Part shown: in pieces, positions 38,283-46,670 of the stretch
Position numbering within the stretch: position 1 is the stretch's first letter
Layout of the letters: each line of letters starts with the position of its first letter
Assembly (NCBI GenBank): GCA_001802865.1
Contig: MHAF01000085.1
Span: 1 to 52,306, forward strand
Reading direction: 5' to 3'
DNA: 52,306 nucleotides
Origin: Ignavibacteria bacterium RBG_16_34_14
GTDB lineage: Bacteria; Bacteroidota; Ignavibacteria; Ignavibacteriales; Ignavibacteriaceae
Position numbers and translations under genes: made by a program
The notes under the pieces: model-generated
Seen by the model: only the letters and a program-made list of their open reading frames with translations
Database searches by the model: none
Told to the model about the DNA's origin: nothing

Positions 38283-39544
38283 TGATTGTTAAACAGGAAC
38301 CAACTGTAAAAGAAATAAAAAATACCTATGATGTTTATAAGATACGTGAAGATTTTCCTATCTTAAAAATAAAAATAAGGAATAAACCTTTATGTTATCT
38401 TGATAACGCAGCTACAACACAAAAGCCTCAGCAGGTTCTTGATACGCTGAATAAGTATTACACTTCAATGAATTCAAATATTCACAGAGGTGTTCATTAT
38501 TTAAGCGGAGTTGCAACAGATGCATATGAAGAAGCAAGAATTAAAGTAAAGAATTTTATTAATGCAAAGAGCGGGAAAGAGATAATCTTTACAAGAGGAA
38601 CAACTGAGAGTATAAATCTTGTTGCTAATTCTTTTGGAAGAAGTAATGTTAAAGAAGGAGATGAAATAATTATTTCCAATATGGAACATCATTCCAACAT
38701 TGTTCCCTGGCAGTTTCTTTGCAATGAAAAGAAAGCAAAGTTAAAAATTATTCCTATTGATGATAATGGAGAAATCATTTTTGATGAATTCCTAAACCTC
38801 ATATCTGATAAAACAAAATTAATTTCTGTTGTTTACGTCTCTAATTCTCTCGGAACTGTAAATCCGGTAAAAGAAATTATTGAAGCTGCACATAAAAATA
38901 ACATTCCGGTTTTGCTAGATGCAGCCCAATCAGTAAACCATCTTCCGGTTAATGTCCAGAAACTTGATTGTGAGTTCTTAGCTTTTTCAGGACATAAGCT
39001 TTATGGTCCGACAGGTATTGGTGTTCTTTATGCAAAAGAAGAAATCTTGAAAACTATGCCTCCCTTTATGGGCGGCGGCGATATGATATCTAAAGTAACT
39101 TTTGAAGAGACAACTTTTAACGAACTGCCTTTTAAATTTGAAGCGGGGACATCAAACATAGCAGGAGCTATCGGTCTTGGTTCAGCAATTGATTATGTGA
39201 CTTCTAAAGGAATAGATAAAATTGCTAACCACGAAGCGGATTTACTTGAATATGCCACGGTGAGATTAAAAGAAGTTCCTGGTTTAAAGATTATTGGAAA
39301 TGCGAGACAAAAATCTGCTGTTATCTCTTTCATATTTGATAACATTCATCCTCATGATATTGGAACTTTTCTTGATTATGAAGGAGTAGCCATTAGAACA
39401 GGTCACCACTGTACTCAGCCGCTAATGCAAAGATATAACATTGCTGCAACATCAAGAGCTTCTTTTGGTCTCTATAATACTATAGAAGAAGTTGATATAC
39501 TTGTTGATTCTGTGAAAAGAGTAATTGAGGTTTTTAATGCTTGA
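38282..39544 (+). CDS. sufS: Cysteine desulfurase SufS (group II)
   Basis: PLP enzyme that takes sulfur from cysteine for cluster assembly. The PLP lysine is Lys239 in FSGHKLYGPTG, with MEHHSNIVPW as the cofactor His region. The catalytic Cys377 is in RTGHHCTQPLM, the group II (SufS) arrangement. ATG 38282 overlaps the sufD stop; GTG 38279 would add one residue. It overlaps sufU by 8 bases. Confidence 0.96.
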   Translation: MIVKQEPTVKEIKNTYDVYKIREDFPILKIKIRNKPLCYLDNAATTQKPQQVLDTLNKYYTSMNSNIHRGVHYLSGVATDAYEEARIKVKNFINAKSGKEIIFTRGTTESINLVANSFGRSNVKEGDEIIISNMEHHSNIVPWQFLCNEKKAKLKIIPIDDNGEIIFDEFLNLISDKTKLISVVYVSNSLGTVNPVKEIIEAAHKNNIPVLLDAAQSVNHLPVNVQKLDCEFLAFSGHKLYGPTGIGVLYAKEEILKTMPPFMGGGDMISKVTFEETTFNELPFKFEAGTSNIAGAIGLGSAIDYVTSKGIDKIANHEADLLEYATVRLKEVPGLKIIGNARQKSAVISFIFDNIHPHDIGTFLDYEGVAIRTGHHCTQPLMQRYNIAATSRASFGLYNTIEEVDILVDSVKRVIEVFNA

Positions 39545-39995
39545 CCCTGAATTAAGGGAACTTTATCAGCAGGTAATATTAGATCATAATAAAAGCCCAA
39601 GGAATTTTAAAAAGCTTGAAACGGCAAACAGAACAGCAGAAGGTTACAATCCTTTATGCGGAGATAAAATAAATATTTTTGTAGATGTTGAGAAAGATAT
39701 TGTAAAAGATATTTCATTCCAGGGATCCGGTTGCGCTATTTCTAAGGCATCTGCTTCTTTAATGAGCACTGTTGTAAAAGGAAAATCTATTGAAGAAGCA
39801 AAAAAAATATTTGAAAAATTTCACGACCTGATAACAGGAAAACTTGATGAGGATGAAAGCATTGAAGAACTTGGTAAGCTTGCTGTTCTGGCAGGAGTAA
39901 AAGAATTTCCTATAAGAGTTAAATGTGCAAGTCTTGCCTGGCATACAATGTTATCTGCATTAAAAAATGAAGATAAAACTGTTACTACAGAATAA
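39537..39995 (+). CDS. sufU: Zinc-dependent sulfurtransferase SufU
   Basis: SufU accepts persulfide sulfur from SufS, taking the place of SufE. The zinc ligands Cys41, Asp43 (LCGD), Cys66 (GSGCAIS) and Cys130 (VKCASLAW) are all present, at positions close to those of the Bacillus protein. I chose ATG 39537 because GAGG (39527–39530) is 6 bases upstream; the frame opens at TTG 39525. It overlaps the end of sufS by 8 bases, implying coupling. Confidence 0.95.
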   Translation: MLDPELRELYQQVILDHNKSPRNFKKLETANRTAEGYNPLCGDKINIFVDVEKDIVKDISFQGSGCAISKASASLMSTVVKGKSIEEAKKIFEKFHDLITGKLDEDESIEELGKLAVLAGVKEFPIRVKCASLAWHTMLSALKNEDKTVTTE

Positions 39996-40040
39996 AAATC
40001 CTTTAAGGAAAAATATTAGAAAGAATTATAAAATCTAAAA

Positions 40041-40367
40041 ATGGAAAAGACAGAGATAAATAAACAGGTTTTAGAAGAAAAAGTAATTGAAGCATTAAAG
40101 AATTGTTATGATCCTGAAATACCGGTTAACATTTTTGAACTTGGATTAATTTATGAAATCGGTATTGATGATGAAGTTAATGTAGAAATTAAGATGACTT
40201 TAACTTCCCCGGCTTGCCCTGTTGCCGGTTCTTTACCAGGCGAAGTTGAAGCAAGGATAAGAAATGTACCTGAAGTAAATGATGTAAAAATTAAACTCGT
40301 ATGGAATCCCCCTTGGGATAGAGAAATGATGTCTGATGCAGCAAAACTGGAATTGGGATTATTATAG
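40041..40367 (+). CDS. sufT: SufT / MIP18-family (DUF59) Fe-S maturation protein
   Basis: A 108-residue DUF59/MIP18 protein that helps place Fe-S clusters in target enzymes. Motifs are YDPEIPVNIFELGLIYEI (18–36 region) and MTLTSPACPVAGSLPGEV with the conserved reactive Cys. It is 45 bases after sufU and matches the standard sufBCDSUT order. Confidence 0.92.
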   Translation: MEKTEINKQVLEEKVIEALKNCYDPEIPVNIFELGLIYEIGIDDEVNVEIKMTLTSPACPVAGSLPGEVEARIRNVPEVNDVKIKLVWNPPWDREMMSDAAKLELGLL

Positions 40368-40412
40368 TTCAATCTATTAGAGTTCAAATAAAAATAAAAA
40401 GTAGGAGTAAAA

Positions 40413-40946
40413 ATGTTCAACGTTATTTCGCGTCCCCCGATGTATGACCCTGAAGCTGTACAGCATATGAGAGATGAACTTGTTGCTGTTGGTTTTACAG
40501 AACTATTAACACGGGAAGAAGTTGATAAAGCTATAAAAGTGAATGATGATAAAACAGTTTTAGTAATGATAAATTCTGTTTGCGGATGTGCTGCCGGAAG
40601 TGCCAGACCGGGTATTTCATTAGCACTTCAACATACAATTATTCCGGATAAACTTTACACAGGTTTTGCAGGAATGGAGAGAGAAGCAGTTGATAGAATA
40701 AGACAATATATAACAAATTTCCCTTCCTCTTCTCCAAGTATTGCTTTATTTAAGAATGGAGAACTTATTTACTTTATGCAAAGGTATGATATAGAAGGAA
40801 GAACAAGAGCAGAAATTGCTGAAACTCTGAAAGAAGTATTTGATGAACTTTGCACAAACAAAGGTCCTTCTATTAGTCCAGAAGATTTTGCTAAAGTTGA
40901 ATATGCAAAAATGTGTGGATCAAAAATTCCATTGTTCAAAGGTTAA
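40413..40946 (+). CDS. BrxA/BrxB-family bacilliredoxin (YphP/YqiW)
   Basis: A 177-residue thioredoxin-fold protein with the active-site CGC (Cys57, Cys59) in NSVCGCAAGSARPG. Bacilliredoxins remove bacillithiol or other low-molecular-weight thiols from protein cysteines. The position at the end of the suf operon suggests it keeps SUF cysteines or client proteins reduced. The family is about 145 residues in Bacillus; here the C-terminus has an added ~25–30 residues. Confidence 0.9.
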   Translation: MFNVISRPPMYDPEAVQHMRDELVAVGFTELLTREEVDKAIKVNDDKTVLVMINSVCGCAAGSARPGISLALQHTIIPDKLYTGFAGMEREAVDRIRQYITNFPSSSPSIALFKNGELIYFMQRYDIEGRTRAEIAETLKEVFDELCTNKGPSISPEDFAKVEYAKMCGSKIPLFKG

Positions 40947-40952
40947 TTAACT

Positions 40953-40985
40953 ATTGATGCTATCGCTCAAGGTGATAATATCAAT
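40953..40985. promoter_or_regulatory. Inverted repeat before rrf2 gene
   Basis: ATTGATGCTATC (40953–40964) and GATAATATCAAT (40974–40985) are complementary at 10 of 12 positions with a 9-base loop (GCTCAAGGT). It lies between the bacilliredoxin stop and the Rrf2 start. It could be an autoregulatory operator or an RNA hairpin. Confidence 0.4.
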
Positions 40986-41003
40986 ATAAACAATACAAGT
41001 AAT

Positions 41004-41495
41004 ATGAAATTCGGTTCACAGGAAGAATATGGTTTAAGATGTTTGCTCAGGATTGGTAAGTCCAAATCTCTGAACGGACTTACCATTCCGGAGATAAGCG
41101 ATTTAGAAGGTTTATCAACCGCAAATGCAGCTAAACTTTTAAGAACACTTCGGCTTGGCGGATTTATCGAAGCAGCAAGAGGACAAAGCGGTGGTTATAA
41201 ACTTGCTAAACCTGCTGAAGAAATAATTATTGGTGACGTTTTGGCTGTATTGGGCGGAAGATTGTTTGAGGAAGATTTTTGCAGCAGTCATACAGGAATA
41301 GAAAAGATATGTACAAATTCAATTGATTGTTCAATCCGATCTTTATGGAGAACAATTCAATTGCTTGTTGATAATGTTATTCTTAAAATATCGTTAAAAG
41401 ATCTTTTGGGCAATGAAGAAGAAGTTAAAGTTCTTGTTAACAGCTTTGTTGAGGATTCTTCAGTCGAGGCAAAATTATCTCTTCCCAATAATTAA
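41004..41495 (+). CDS. Rrf2-family transcriptional regulator with three cysteines
   Basis: A 163-residue winged-helix regulator of the IscR/NsrR/Rrf2 family. The N-terminal HTH (KFGSQEEYGLRCLLRIG … IPEISDLEGLSTANAAKLLRTLR) is followed by GQSGGYKLAKP. Cys93, Cys103 and Cys109 are probable Fe-S ligands; spacing (x9, x5) differs from IscR (x5, x5). As last gene of the suf operon it probably senses Fe-S status and controls the operon. The direction of control cannot be read from sequence. Confidence 0.9.
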   Translation: MKFGSQEEYGLRCLLRIGKSKSLNGLTIPEISDLEGLSTANAAKLLRTLRLGGFIEAARGQSGGYKLAKPAEEIIIGDVLAVLGGRLFEEDFCSSHTGIEKICTNSIDCSIRSLWRTIQLLVDNVILKISLKDLLGNEEEVKVLVNSFVEDSSVEAKLSLPNN

Positions 41496-41539
41496 TCTAT
41501 CCATTTAAAATAAACAGAAATAATCCTGCAATTTAAATC

Positions 41540-41869
41540 CTATTTTTTCAGATACCCCTCTTTCACCAAAGAATCATCTGATTTATAAATTGTTATAGTA
41601 ACTTCATTGGAATTATAATAACCTGTAGACTCTACCTTCACACCAAATATCTCTTTATCAAGCTTTACCTTAGCATAAAGTTTATCCTCCGCAATAAGAT
41701 CATTCTCAAGCTTTGCTTTCTTTTCAGGAATATTATCTAAAGCCCAATAGACTCCTTTCTTGGCATTTTGATATGCGATTTCGATATCAGCTTCAATTTT
41801 AGTTTGAGCATTAATGAAACAGCAAAAGATTAAGGTAAAGAAAGAAATAAAAAGGAAAACATTTTTCAT
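41540..41869 (-). CDS. Small exported hypothetical protein
   Basis: A 109-residue protein with a signal peptide (MKNVFLFISFFTLIF … INAQ, cleavage after INA) and a mature part of about 88 residues rich in Lys and Glu, predicted α then β. No family recognised. I chose ATG 41869, at the start of the hydrophobic signal; an in-frame TTG at 41893 would add eight residues. It stands alone between rrf2 and the TetR operon on the opposite strand. Confidence 0.7.
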   Translation of the reverse strand: MKNVFLFISFFTLIFCCFINAQTKIEADIEIAYQNAKKGVYWALDNIPEKKAKLENDLIAEDKLYAKVKLDKEIFGVKVESTGYYNSNEVTITIYKSDDSLVKEGYLKK

Positions 41870-41955
41870 GGGATGCCCCCGGATTTTTTGCAAAAAATTA
41901 GCTACAAAAATTTAGATTAGCAATACCTGGACAAAAAATACTTGGTAACTATAAC

Positions 41956-42012
41956 TTGACAAAATAGTTTCCATTATTTATTTTGGAAACTAAGAAAACC
42001 AAAGAAGTTTCC
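41956..42012 (+). promoter_or_regulatory. TetR operon promoter with AGTTTCC operator half-sites
   Basis: TTGACA (41956–41961) and TATTTT (41979–41984) are 17 bases apart. AGTTTCC (41966–41972) and GGAAACT (41985–41991) form a perfect 7-base inverted repeat across the −10. A third AGTTTCC (42006–42012) ends next to the TetR start codon. The layout fits TetR autorepression. Confidence 0.75.
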
Positions 42013-42013
42013 T

Positions 42014-42640
42014 ATGTTAAGTTCAATTTTTATTCTTGATTCTCAGAATGTTGATGAAAAGAATAAAATTCTGATTCATGCACAATCACGTTACCTTAAG
42101 GAAGGTTTCTATAAAATTCCGATGGATGAACTTGCTGTTAACTTAAGAATGAGTAAAAAAACTATTTACAAATATTTTCCAACCAAGGAAAAGCTTGTTG
42201 AAGAGGTGGCTCATTTTACTATTAATATGATCTCAGAAAAAGTAGATGAAATTCTTTCTGCAGATTCTGATGTTATAAAAAAAATCACAAATCTTACACA
42301 ACTAATGGGAGCGTTTGTAACACAATTTAGTGAAAAGTGGTTATCCGATATTAAAATTCATATGCCCGCCGTTTGGGAAAAAATAGACAATTTCAGAACT
42401 AAAAAAATCTACGCTGTTTTTTCAAATATTATTGAGCAGGGAAAAGAAGAAAATATTTTTCTTGACCAGCCGAATGAAATTGTAATAACGATATTTGTTG
42501 CCTCGCTCAGAGCAATAGTAAATCCGGAATTTCTTTATCACAATAAATTCTCTTATAAAGAAGCAATGCAGATTGCACTCGAAATTCTTTTTAATAGTAT
42601 ACTAACTGAAAAAGGGAAAAAACTTTTAAAAAATCTATGA
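42014..42640 (+). CDS. TetR/AcrR-family regulator of an ABC-2 exporter
   Basis: A 208-residue TetR-type regulator. The N-terminal HTH spans about 35–57 (IPMDELAVNLRMSKKTIYKYFPTK, split over helix-turn-helix) and the ligand domain follows. It heads an operon of HlyD lipoprotein, two ATPases and two permeases, like E. coli CecR (YbiH) with ybhGFSR. The operator lies directly upstream, so it probably represses its own operon and is released by an exported small molecule. Confidence 0.92.
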   Translation: MLSSIFILDSQNVDEKNKILIHAQSRYLKEGFYKIPMDELAVNLRMSKKTIYKYFPTKEKLVEEVAHFTINMISEKVDEILSADSDVIKKITNLTQLMGAFVTQFSEKWLSDIKIHMPAVWEKIDNFRTKKIYAVFSNIIEQGKEENIFLDQPNEIVITIFVASLRAIVNPEFLYHNKFSYKEAMQIALEILFNSILTEKGKKLLKNL

Positions 42641-42650
42641 GTAATTATAT

Positions 42651-43616
42651 ATGAACACTTCATTGAAATCATTACTGATAATCCCATTATTAATTGTTGG
42701 CTGCAACAACAATGATGACGAAAATACACTTAAGGCTTCAGGTAACATTGAAGTGACTGAAATTACTGTTTCCTCCAAAGTAACCGGTGAGGTTAAAGAA
42801 ATTTTCAAGAAAGAAGGAGAACTGGTTAAAGAAGGAGATACAGTTTTAATTATTAATCATGAGAACCTTAATTACCAGCTTCAACAAGCCGAAGCAGGCG
42901 TAGATATAGCTGAGGCTCAACTTAAGCTTTTAAAATCAGGTGCACGGCAAGAAGATATTAATCAGGCAGAAGAGATGTTTAAACAGGCTGAGGTAAATTT
43001 TGACCTGGCAAAAAAGGATAAAGAAAGAATGACAAATCTCTTTGAATCCAAATCAATCACAAAAAAACAATTGGAAGATGCTACGGCAAGGTATGAAGTT
43101 TCAAATGCACAGCTTAATGCGGCAAAAGAAAATTTCAAGAAAATTACAAATCTTGCCAGACCTGAAGAGATAGAACAGGCAAACGCCAATTTAAAAAAGC
43201 AAAAAGCTGTCCTTGAACTTCTTCAAAAAAATATCCGGGACTCTTATGTTACTTCACCGGGAAATGGTTATATAGTAAAAGAGTTCATTGAAAAAGGAGA
43301 AATGGTTTCTATGCTCTCTGCTCTTTTCAAAATTTCCGATTTAAGTGTAGCTGAACTTGTTATTTATGTTTCCGAAGATGAGCTTGGCAAAGTAAAGCTT
43401 AATCAGAAAGCTAATATTTATATAGATACTTTTAAGGATAAAAAATATGAGGGATATATATCATACATATCTCCCGAAGCCGAATTTACTCCCAAAAATA
43501 TTCAGACAGAAGATGAAAGGACCAAGCTTGTTTTTGCTGTAAAGATAAAAATTCCAAATCCTAATCTCGAACTGAAAGCAGGTTTGCCGGCGGACGCGGT
43601 GATAAATCTAAAATAA
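42651..43616 (+). CDS. HlyD-family periplasmic adaptor lipoprotein (YbhG-like)
   Basis: Membrane-fusion protein linking the exporter to the envelope. A lipoprotein signal ends LIVGC with Cys18. Then comes a biotinyl-lipoyl half-motif (GNIEVTEITVSSKVTGEV), a long α-helical hairpin (about 80–200, rich in Ala, Glu and Lys), the second lipoyl half and a β-barrel (ISYISPEAEFTPKNIQT). It is similar to YbhG. It starts 10 bases after tetR. Confidence 0.9.
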   Translation: MNTSLKSLLIIPLLIVGCNNNDDENTLKASGNIEVTEITVSSKVTGEVKEIFKKEGELVKEGDTVLIINHENLNYQLQQAEAGVDIAEAQLKLLKSGARQEDINQAEEMFKQAEVNFDLAKKDKERMTNLFESKSITKKQLEDATARYEVSNAQLNAAKENFKKITNLARPEEIEQANANLKKQKAVLELLQKNIRDSYVTSPGNGYIVKEFIEKGEMVSMLSALFKISDLSVAELVIYVSEDELGKVKLNQKANIYIDTFKDKKYEGYISYISPEAEFTPKNIQTEDERTKLVFAVKIKIPNPNLELKAGLPADAVINLK

Positions 43617-43624
43617 GCTAAATA

Positions 43625-44539
43625 GTGAGAACGATAATAAAAATAGACAATCTCAAAAAATCATACGATGAAGTTGAGGCTGTAAAAGGTACTTCTCTTG
43701 AAGTTTATGAAGGGGAAATGTTTGGGCTTGTTGGTCCTGATGGTGCCGGGAAAACGACTACGATAAGAATCCTTTGCGGTTTATTAAAACCAGATTCCGG
43801 TTCAGTACAAATTTTTGAAAAAAATATTATTTCAAGTAAAAAAGAAATTCAGAACCAGATTGGTTATCTCTCACAAAAGTTTTCTCTCTATGGTGACCTT
43901 TCAATTGATGAGAATATAGAATTTTTCGCTGATATACATGGCGTGAAAAATTATCAAAAAAGAAGAGATGAACTGCTTGAGTTTACAAGACTGAAATCCT
44001 TCAGAAACAGAATTGCCGAAAAATTATCTGGTGGAATGAAACAGAAACTTGCTCTTGCCTGCAGCCTTATTCATAAACCAAAAATTATTTTTCTTGATGA
44101 ACCAACAACAGGAGTTGATCCTGTTTCCAGAAGAGATTTCTGGAAAATTCTTTCAGGTTTAATAAAAGAGAAAATAACAGTTGTGCTAACAACTCCTTAC
44201 CTTGATGAAGCTGAGAGATGCAACCGTGTAGCTCTTATGCATAAGGGAGAAATCATTAGTCTTGATACCCCGAATCAAATCAAACAAACTCTTGAGAAAG
44301 AAGTAATAGAAATTGTCTGCACTAAAATCAGGGAAGCATATGTGCTTATAAGAGATAAAGTTGGTTTTGAGGTGCAAATGTTTGGCGACAGGATTAATGT
44401 AATAATTAATAACGTCCAAAGAGATTACCCTATAATAGAAAAAGCTTTCAAAGAGCACTCCATTGAAATTTATTATTATAGAAAAATTACTCCATCGCTT
44501 GAAAATATTTTTATTCATTTAATCAGGAAAGCCGGATGA
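43625..44539 (+). CDS. ABC-2 exporter ATPase, first of two
   Basis: A 304-residue ABC ATPase. Walker A GPDGAGKTT (37–45), signature LSGGMKQKL, Walker B IIFLDEPTTGVDP; the switch His is replaced (TTPYLDEAERC where the family has TTHYLDEAE). The start is GTG. It corresponds to one half of E. coli YbhF, which carries both ATPase domains in one chain. The C-terminal ~80 residues are a regulatory extension seen in this subfamily. Confidence 0.92.
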   Translation: MRTIIKIDNLKKSYDEVEAVKGTSLEVYEGEMFGLVGPDGAGKTTTIRILCGLLKPDSGSVQIFEKNIISSKKEIQNQIGYLSQKFSLYGDLSIDENIEFFADIHGVKNYQKRRDELLEFTRLKSFRNRIAEKLSGGMKQKLALACSLIHKPKIIFLDEPTTGVDPVSRRDFWKILSGLIKEKITVVLTTPYLDEAERCNRVALMHKGEIISLDTPNQIKQTLEKEVIEIVCTKIREAYVLIRDKVGFEVQMFGDRINVIINNVQRDYPIIEKAFKEHSIEIYYYRKITPSLENIFIHLIRKAG

Positions 44540-44602
44540 GAGGAAATTAGATTTAACATTTTGTCTACTGACTTCTTGTAAACGAAATTTTTATATATAC
44601 AC

Positions 44603-45550
44603 ATGTTCTCAATCGAAGTAAATAATCTTACAAAAAAATTCGGCAGCTTTCTTGCAGTTGATAATGTCTCTTTTAATGTAAATAAAGGTGAGATATTTGG
44701 ATTTCTGGGTGCTAACGGCGCAGGAAAATCCACAACAATAAGAATGCTTTGCACTATTCTGGAACCAACTTCAGGTGAAGCAATAGTTGGCGGATACAGC
44801 ATTAATAAAAAACCTGACCATGTAAAGAAAAATATTGGTTATATGTCTCAGCGGTTTTCTCTTTATAATGATCTTACAGTTGAAGAGAATATTAACTTCT
44901 TTGGCGGTGTGTATGGATTGGAAGGAAATCAGTTTGCAAAAAGAAAAAATTGGGTTTTAAAAATTGCTAACCTCGAAGGGAAAGAAAAAACTTTAACCTC
45001 TTCCCTTCCCGGTGGAATAAAGCAACGGCTTGCTCTCGGCACTGCAGTTATTCACAAACCGGAAATTGTTTTTCTCGATGAACCAACAAGCGGTGTTGAC
45101 CCTATATCAAGAAGAAGATTCTGGGATTTAATTCATGATCTTTCATCTGAAGGTATCACTGTTCTTGTGACGACACATTACCTTGAGGAAGCTGAATATT
45201 GCAACAAGATAATTCTGATTAACAGGGGAAAAATAATCGCACAGGGAACATCTAAAGAATTAAAAAGCAATTACATAAAAAACACAATCTTGGAAATTGA
45301 ATGTGATAAGGTTATTGAAGCACTTGAGATTCTTGAAAAGCAAAATTTCGTTAATGAGGTATCAATCTTTGGTAACAGTATTCACATTGTTGTAAATGAC
45401 AATTACACAAATGAAGAACAGATAAGGGAACTGCTTGGGAAGAAACATTCAATCAATGTAAGGAGAATTGATTCAATAGTTCCTACACTTGAAGATGTTT
45501 TTATTCATGTGCTTGAAATGGACAAAGAAAATGGATCTGCAAAGAACTAA
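44603..45550 (+). CDS. ABC-2 exporter ATPase, second of two
   Basis: A 315-residue ABC ATPase paralogous to the previous gene. Walker A GANGAGKST (36–44), Walker B IVFLDEPTSGVDP and the switch motif TTHYLEEAE are intact. The signature reads LPGGIKQR in place of LSGG. With the previous protein it would make a heterodimer with one canonical signature and one canonical His switch. It overlaps the following permease by 20 bases. Confidence 0.92.
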   Translation: MFSIEVNNLTKKFGSFLAVDNVSFNVNKGEIFGFLGANGAGKSTTIRMLCTILEPTSGEAIVGGYSINKKPDHVKKNIGYMSQRFSLYNDLTVEENINFFGGVYGLEGNQFAKRKNWVLKIANLEGKEKTLTSSLPGGIKQRLALGTAVIHKPEIVFLDEPTSGVDPISRRRFWDLIHDLSSEGITVLVTTHYLEEAEYCNKIILINRGKIIAQGTSKELKSNYIKNTILEIECDKVIEALEILEKQNFVNEVSIFGNSIHIVVNDNYTNEEQIRELLGKKHSINVRRIDSIVPTLEDVFIHVLEMDKENGSAKN

Positions 45551-46667
45551 AGCAATTGCAAAGAAAGAATTCAAACATCTTTTTAGAGATTATAGAATGC
45601 TTTCTATTCTTATACTCTTTCCCGTATTCCTTCTTATAATTTTCGGATATGCTATTAATTTTGATGTAAAGAATATAAAGATTGCTGTTTATGATAGAGA
45701 CCATTCTTATTTAAGTCGTGAATTTATTAGCTCTTTAAGCAGTACTGAAAATTTTACTCTTGCAGGATATATTTTTAAAGATTCAGATATCAAACAGGTT
45801 CTTGATGAAAAGAAAGCACAATGTGTAATTGTAATTCCTGATGACTTTTCAGAAAACGTTTACAGCAACAGTCCTGCAAAAATTCAGTTCCTTATTGATG
45901 GTGTTGACGGTAACACTGCAACAATAGTACAAAATTATGTGAACCTGGCAGCAATAAATTTTAACAGTAAAATAACCGCAGATATATTTTCTGCTTACGG
46001 AGTTAAAGTAAATTTACCTATCGAACTTGAACCGGTCTTCTGGTTTAATCCTGAACTCTCCTCAACTCTATTTCTTTTGCCAGGATTAATTGGAATGATC
46101 CTGGTTATTGTTTGTGTGGTAAGCGTTTCCATTTCCCTTGTGAGAGAAAAAGAGAGAGGAACAATAGAACAGATAAATGTCTCCCCAACAAAATCAACCG
46201 AACTTCTTCTTGGAAAAATTACACCTTACATTGCACTTGCTTTATTAAATGCAACAATGATAATAATTGCAGGGTACAGTCTTTTTGATATTGAGGTGAA
46301 AGGAAATTTCTTTCTTCTCTTTTTTTCTTCCCTTATTTTTTTGTTTTCTGCAGCAAGCATTGGAATTTTTATCTCAGTTATTTCCGAATCTATGCAGGTT
46401 GCATTTTCCTTGGCGACAGCACTTTCACTTCTTCCTTCAATTATTCTTTCGGGTTTTATTTTTCCTATCGAAAGTATGCCGTGGATAATTCAAATCTTTA
46501 CAAACATTACCCCCGTTAAATTTTTTATTGAAATACTTAGAGCTATTATCCTTAGAGGTGTTGGACTTGAAGCCTTCTGGGAACAGGTAATTTATATGTT
46601 TTTGTTTGCGATTATAATCCTCACGCTTTCAAACTTAATCAATATTAAGAAAGAAAAATCCGCTTAA
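45531..46667 (+). CDS. ABC-2 permease (YbhS-like)
   Basis: A 378-residue ABC-2-type membrane protein with an N-terminal amphipathic region (KAIAKKEFKHLFRD), TM1, a ~130-residue extracytoplasmic domain (YDRDHSYLSREF …) and five further helices. The coupling region is REKERGTIEQINVSP. I chose ATG 45531, which gives the usual N-terminus; a frame open to 45489 would add 14 residues read from inside the ATPase gene. Confidence 0.9.
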   Translation: MDLQRTKAIAKKEFKHLFRDYRMLSILILFPVFLLIIFGYAINFDVKNIKIAVYDRDHSYLSREFISSLSSTENFTLAGYIFKDSDIKQVLDEKKAQCVIVIPDDFSENVYSNSPAKIQFLIDGVDGNTATIVQNYVNLAAINFNSKITADIFSAYGVKVNLPIELEPVFWFNPELSSTLFLLPGLIGMILVIVCVVSVSISLVREKERGTIEQINVSPTKSTELLLGKITPYIALALLNATMIIIAGYSLFDIEVKGNFFLLFFSSLIFLFSAASIGIFISVISESMQVAFSLATALSLLPSIILSGFIFPIESMPWIIQIFTNITPVKFFIEILRAIILRGVGLEAFWEQVIYMFLFAIIILTLSNLINIKKEKSA

Positions 46668-46670
46668 ATT

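Noticed and set aside
44186-44518. 110-codon − strand frame opposite the first ABC ATPase
   Set aside because: Antisense to a conserved ATPase; composition is that of a shadow frame.
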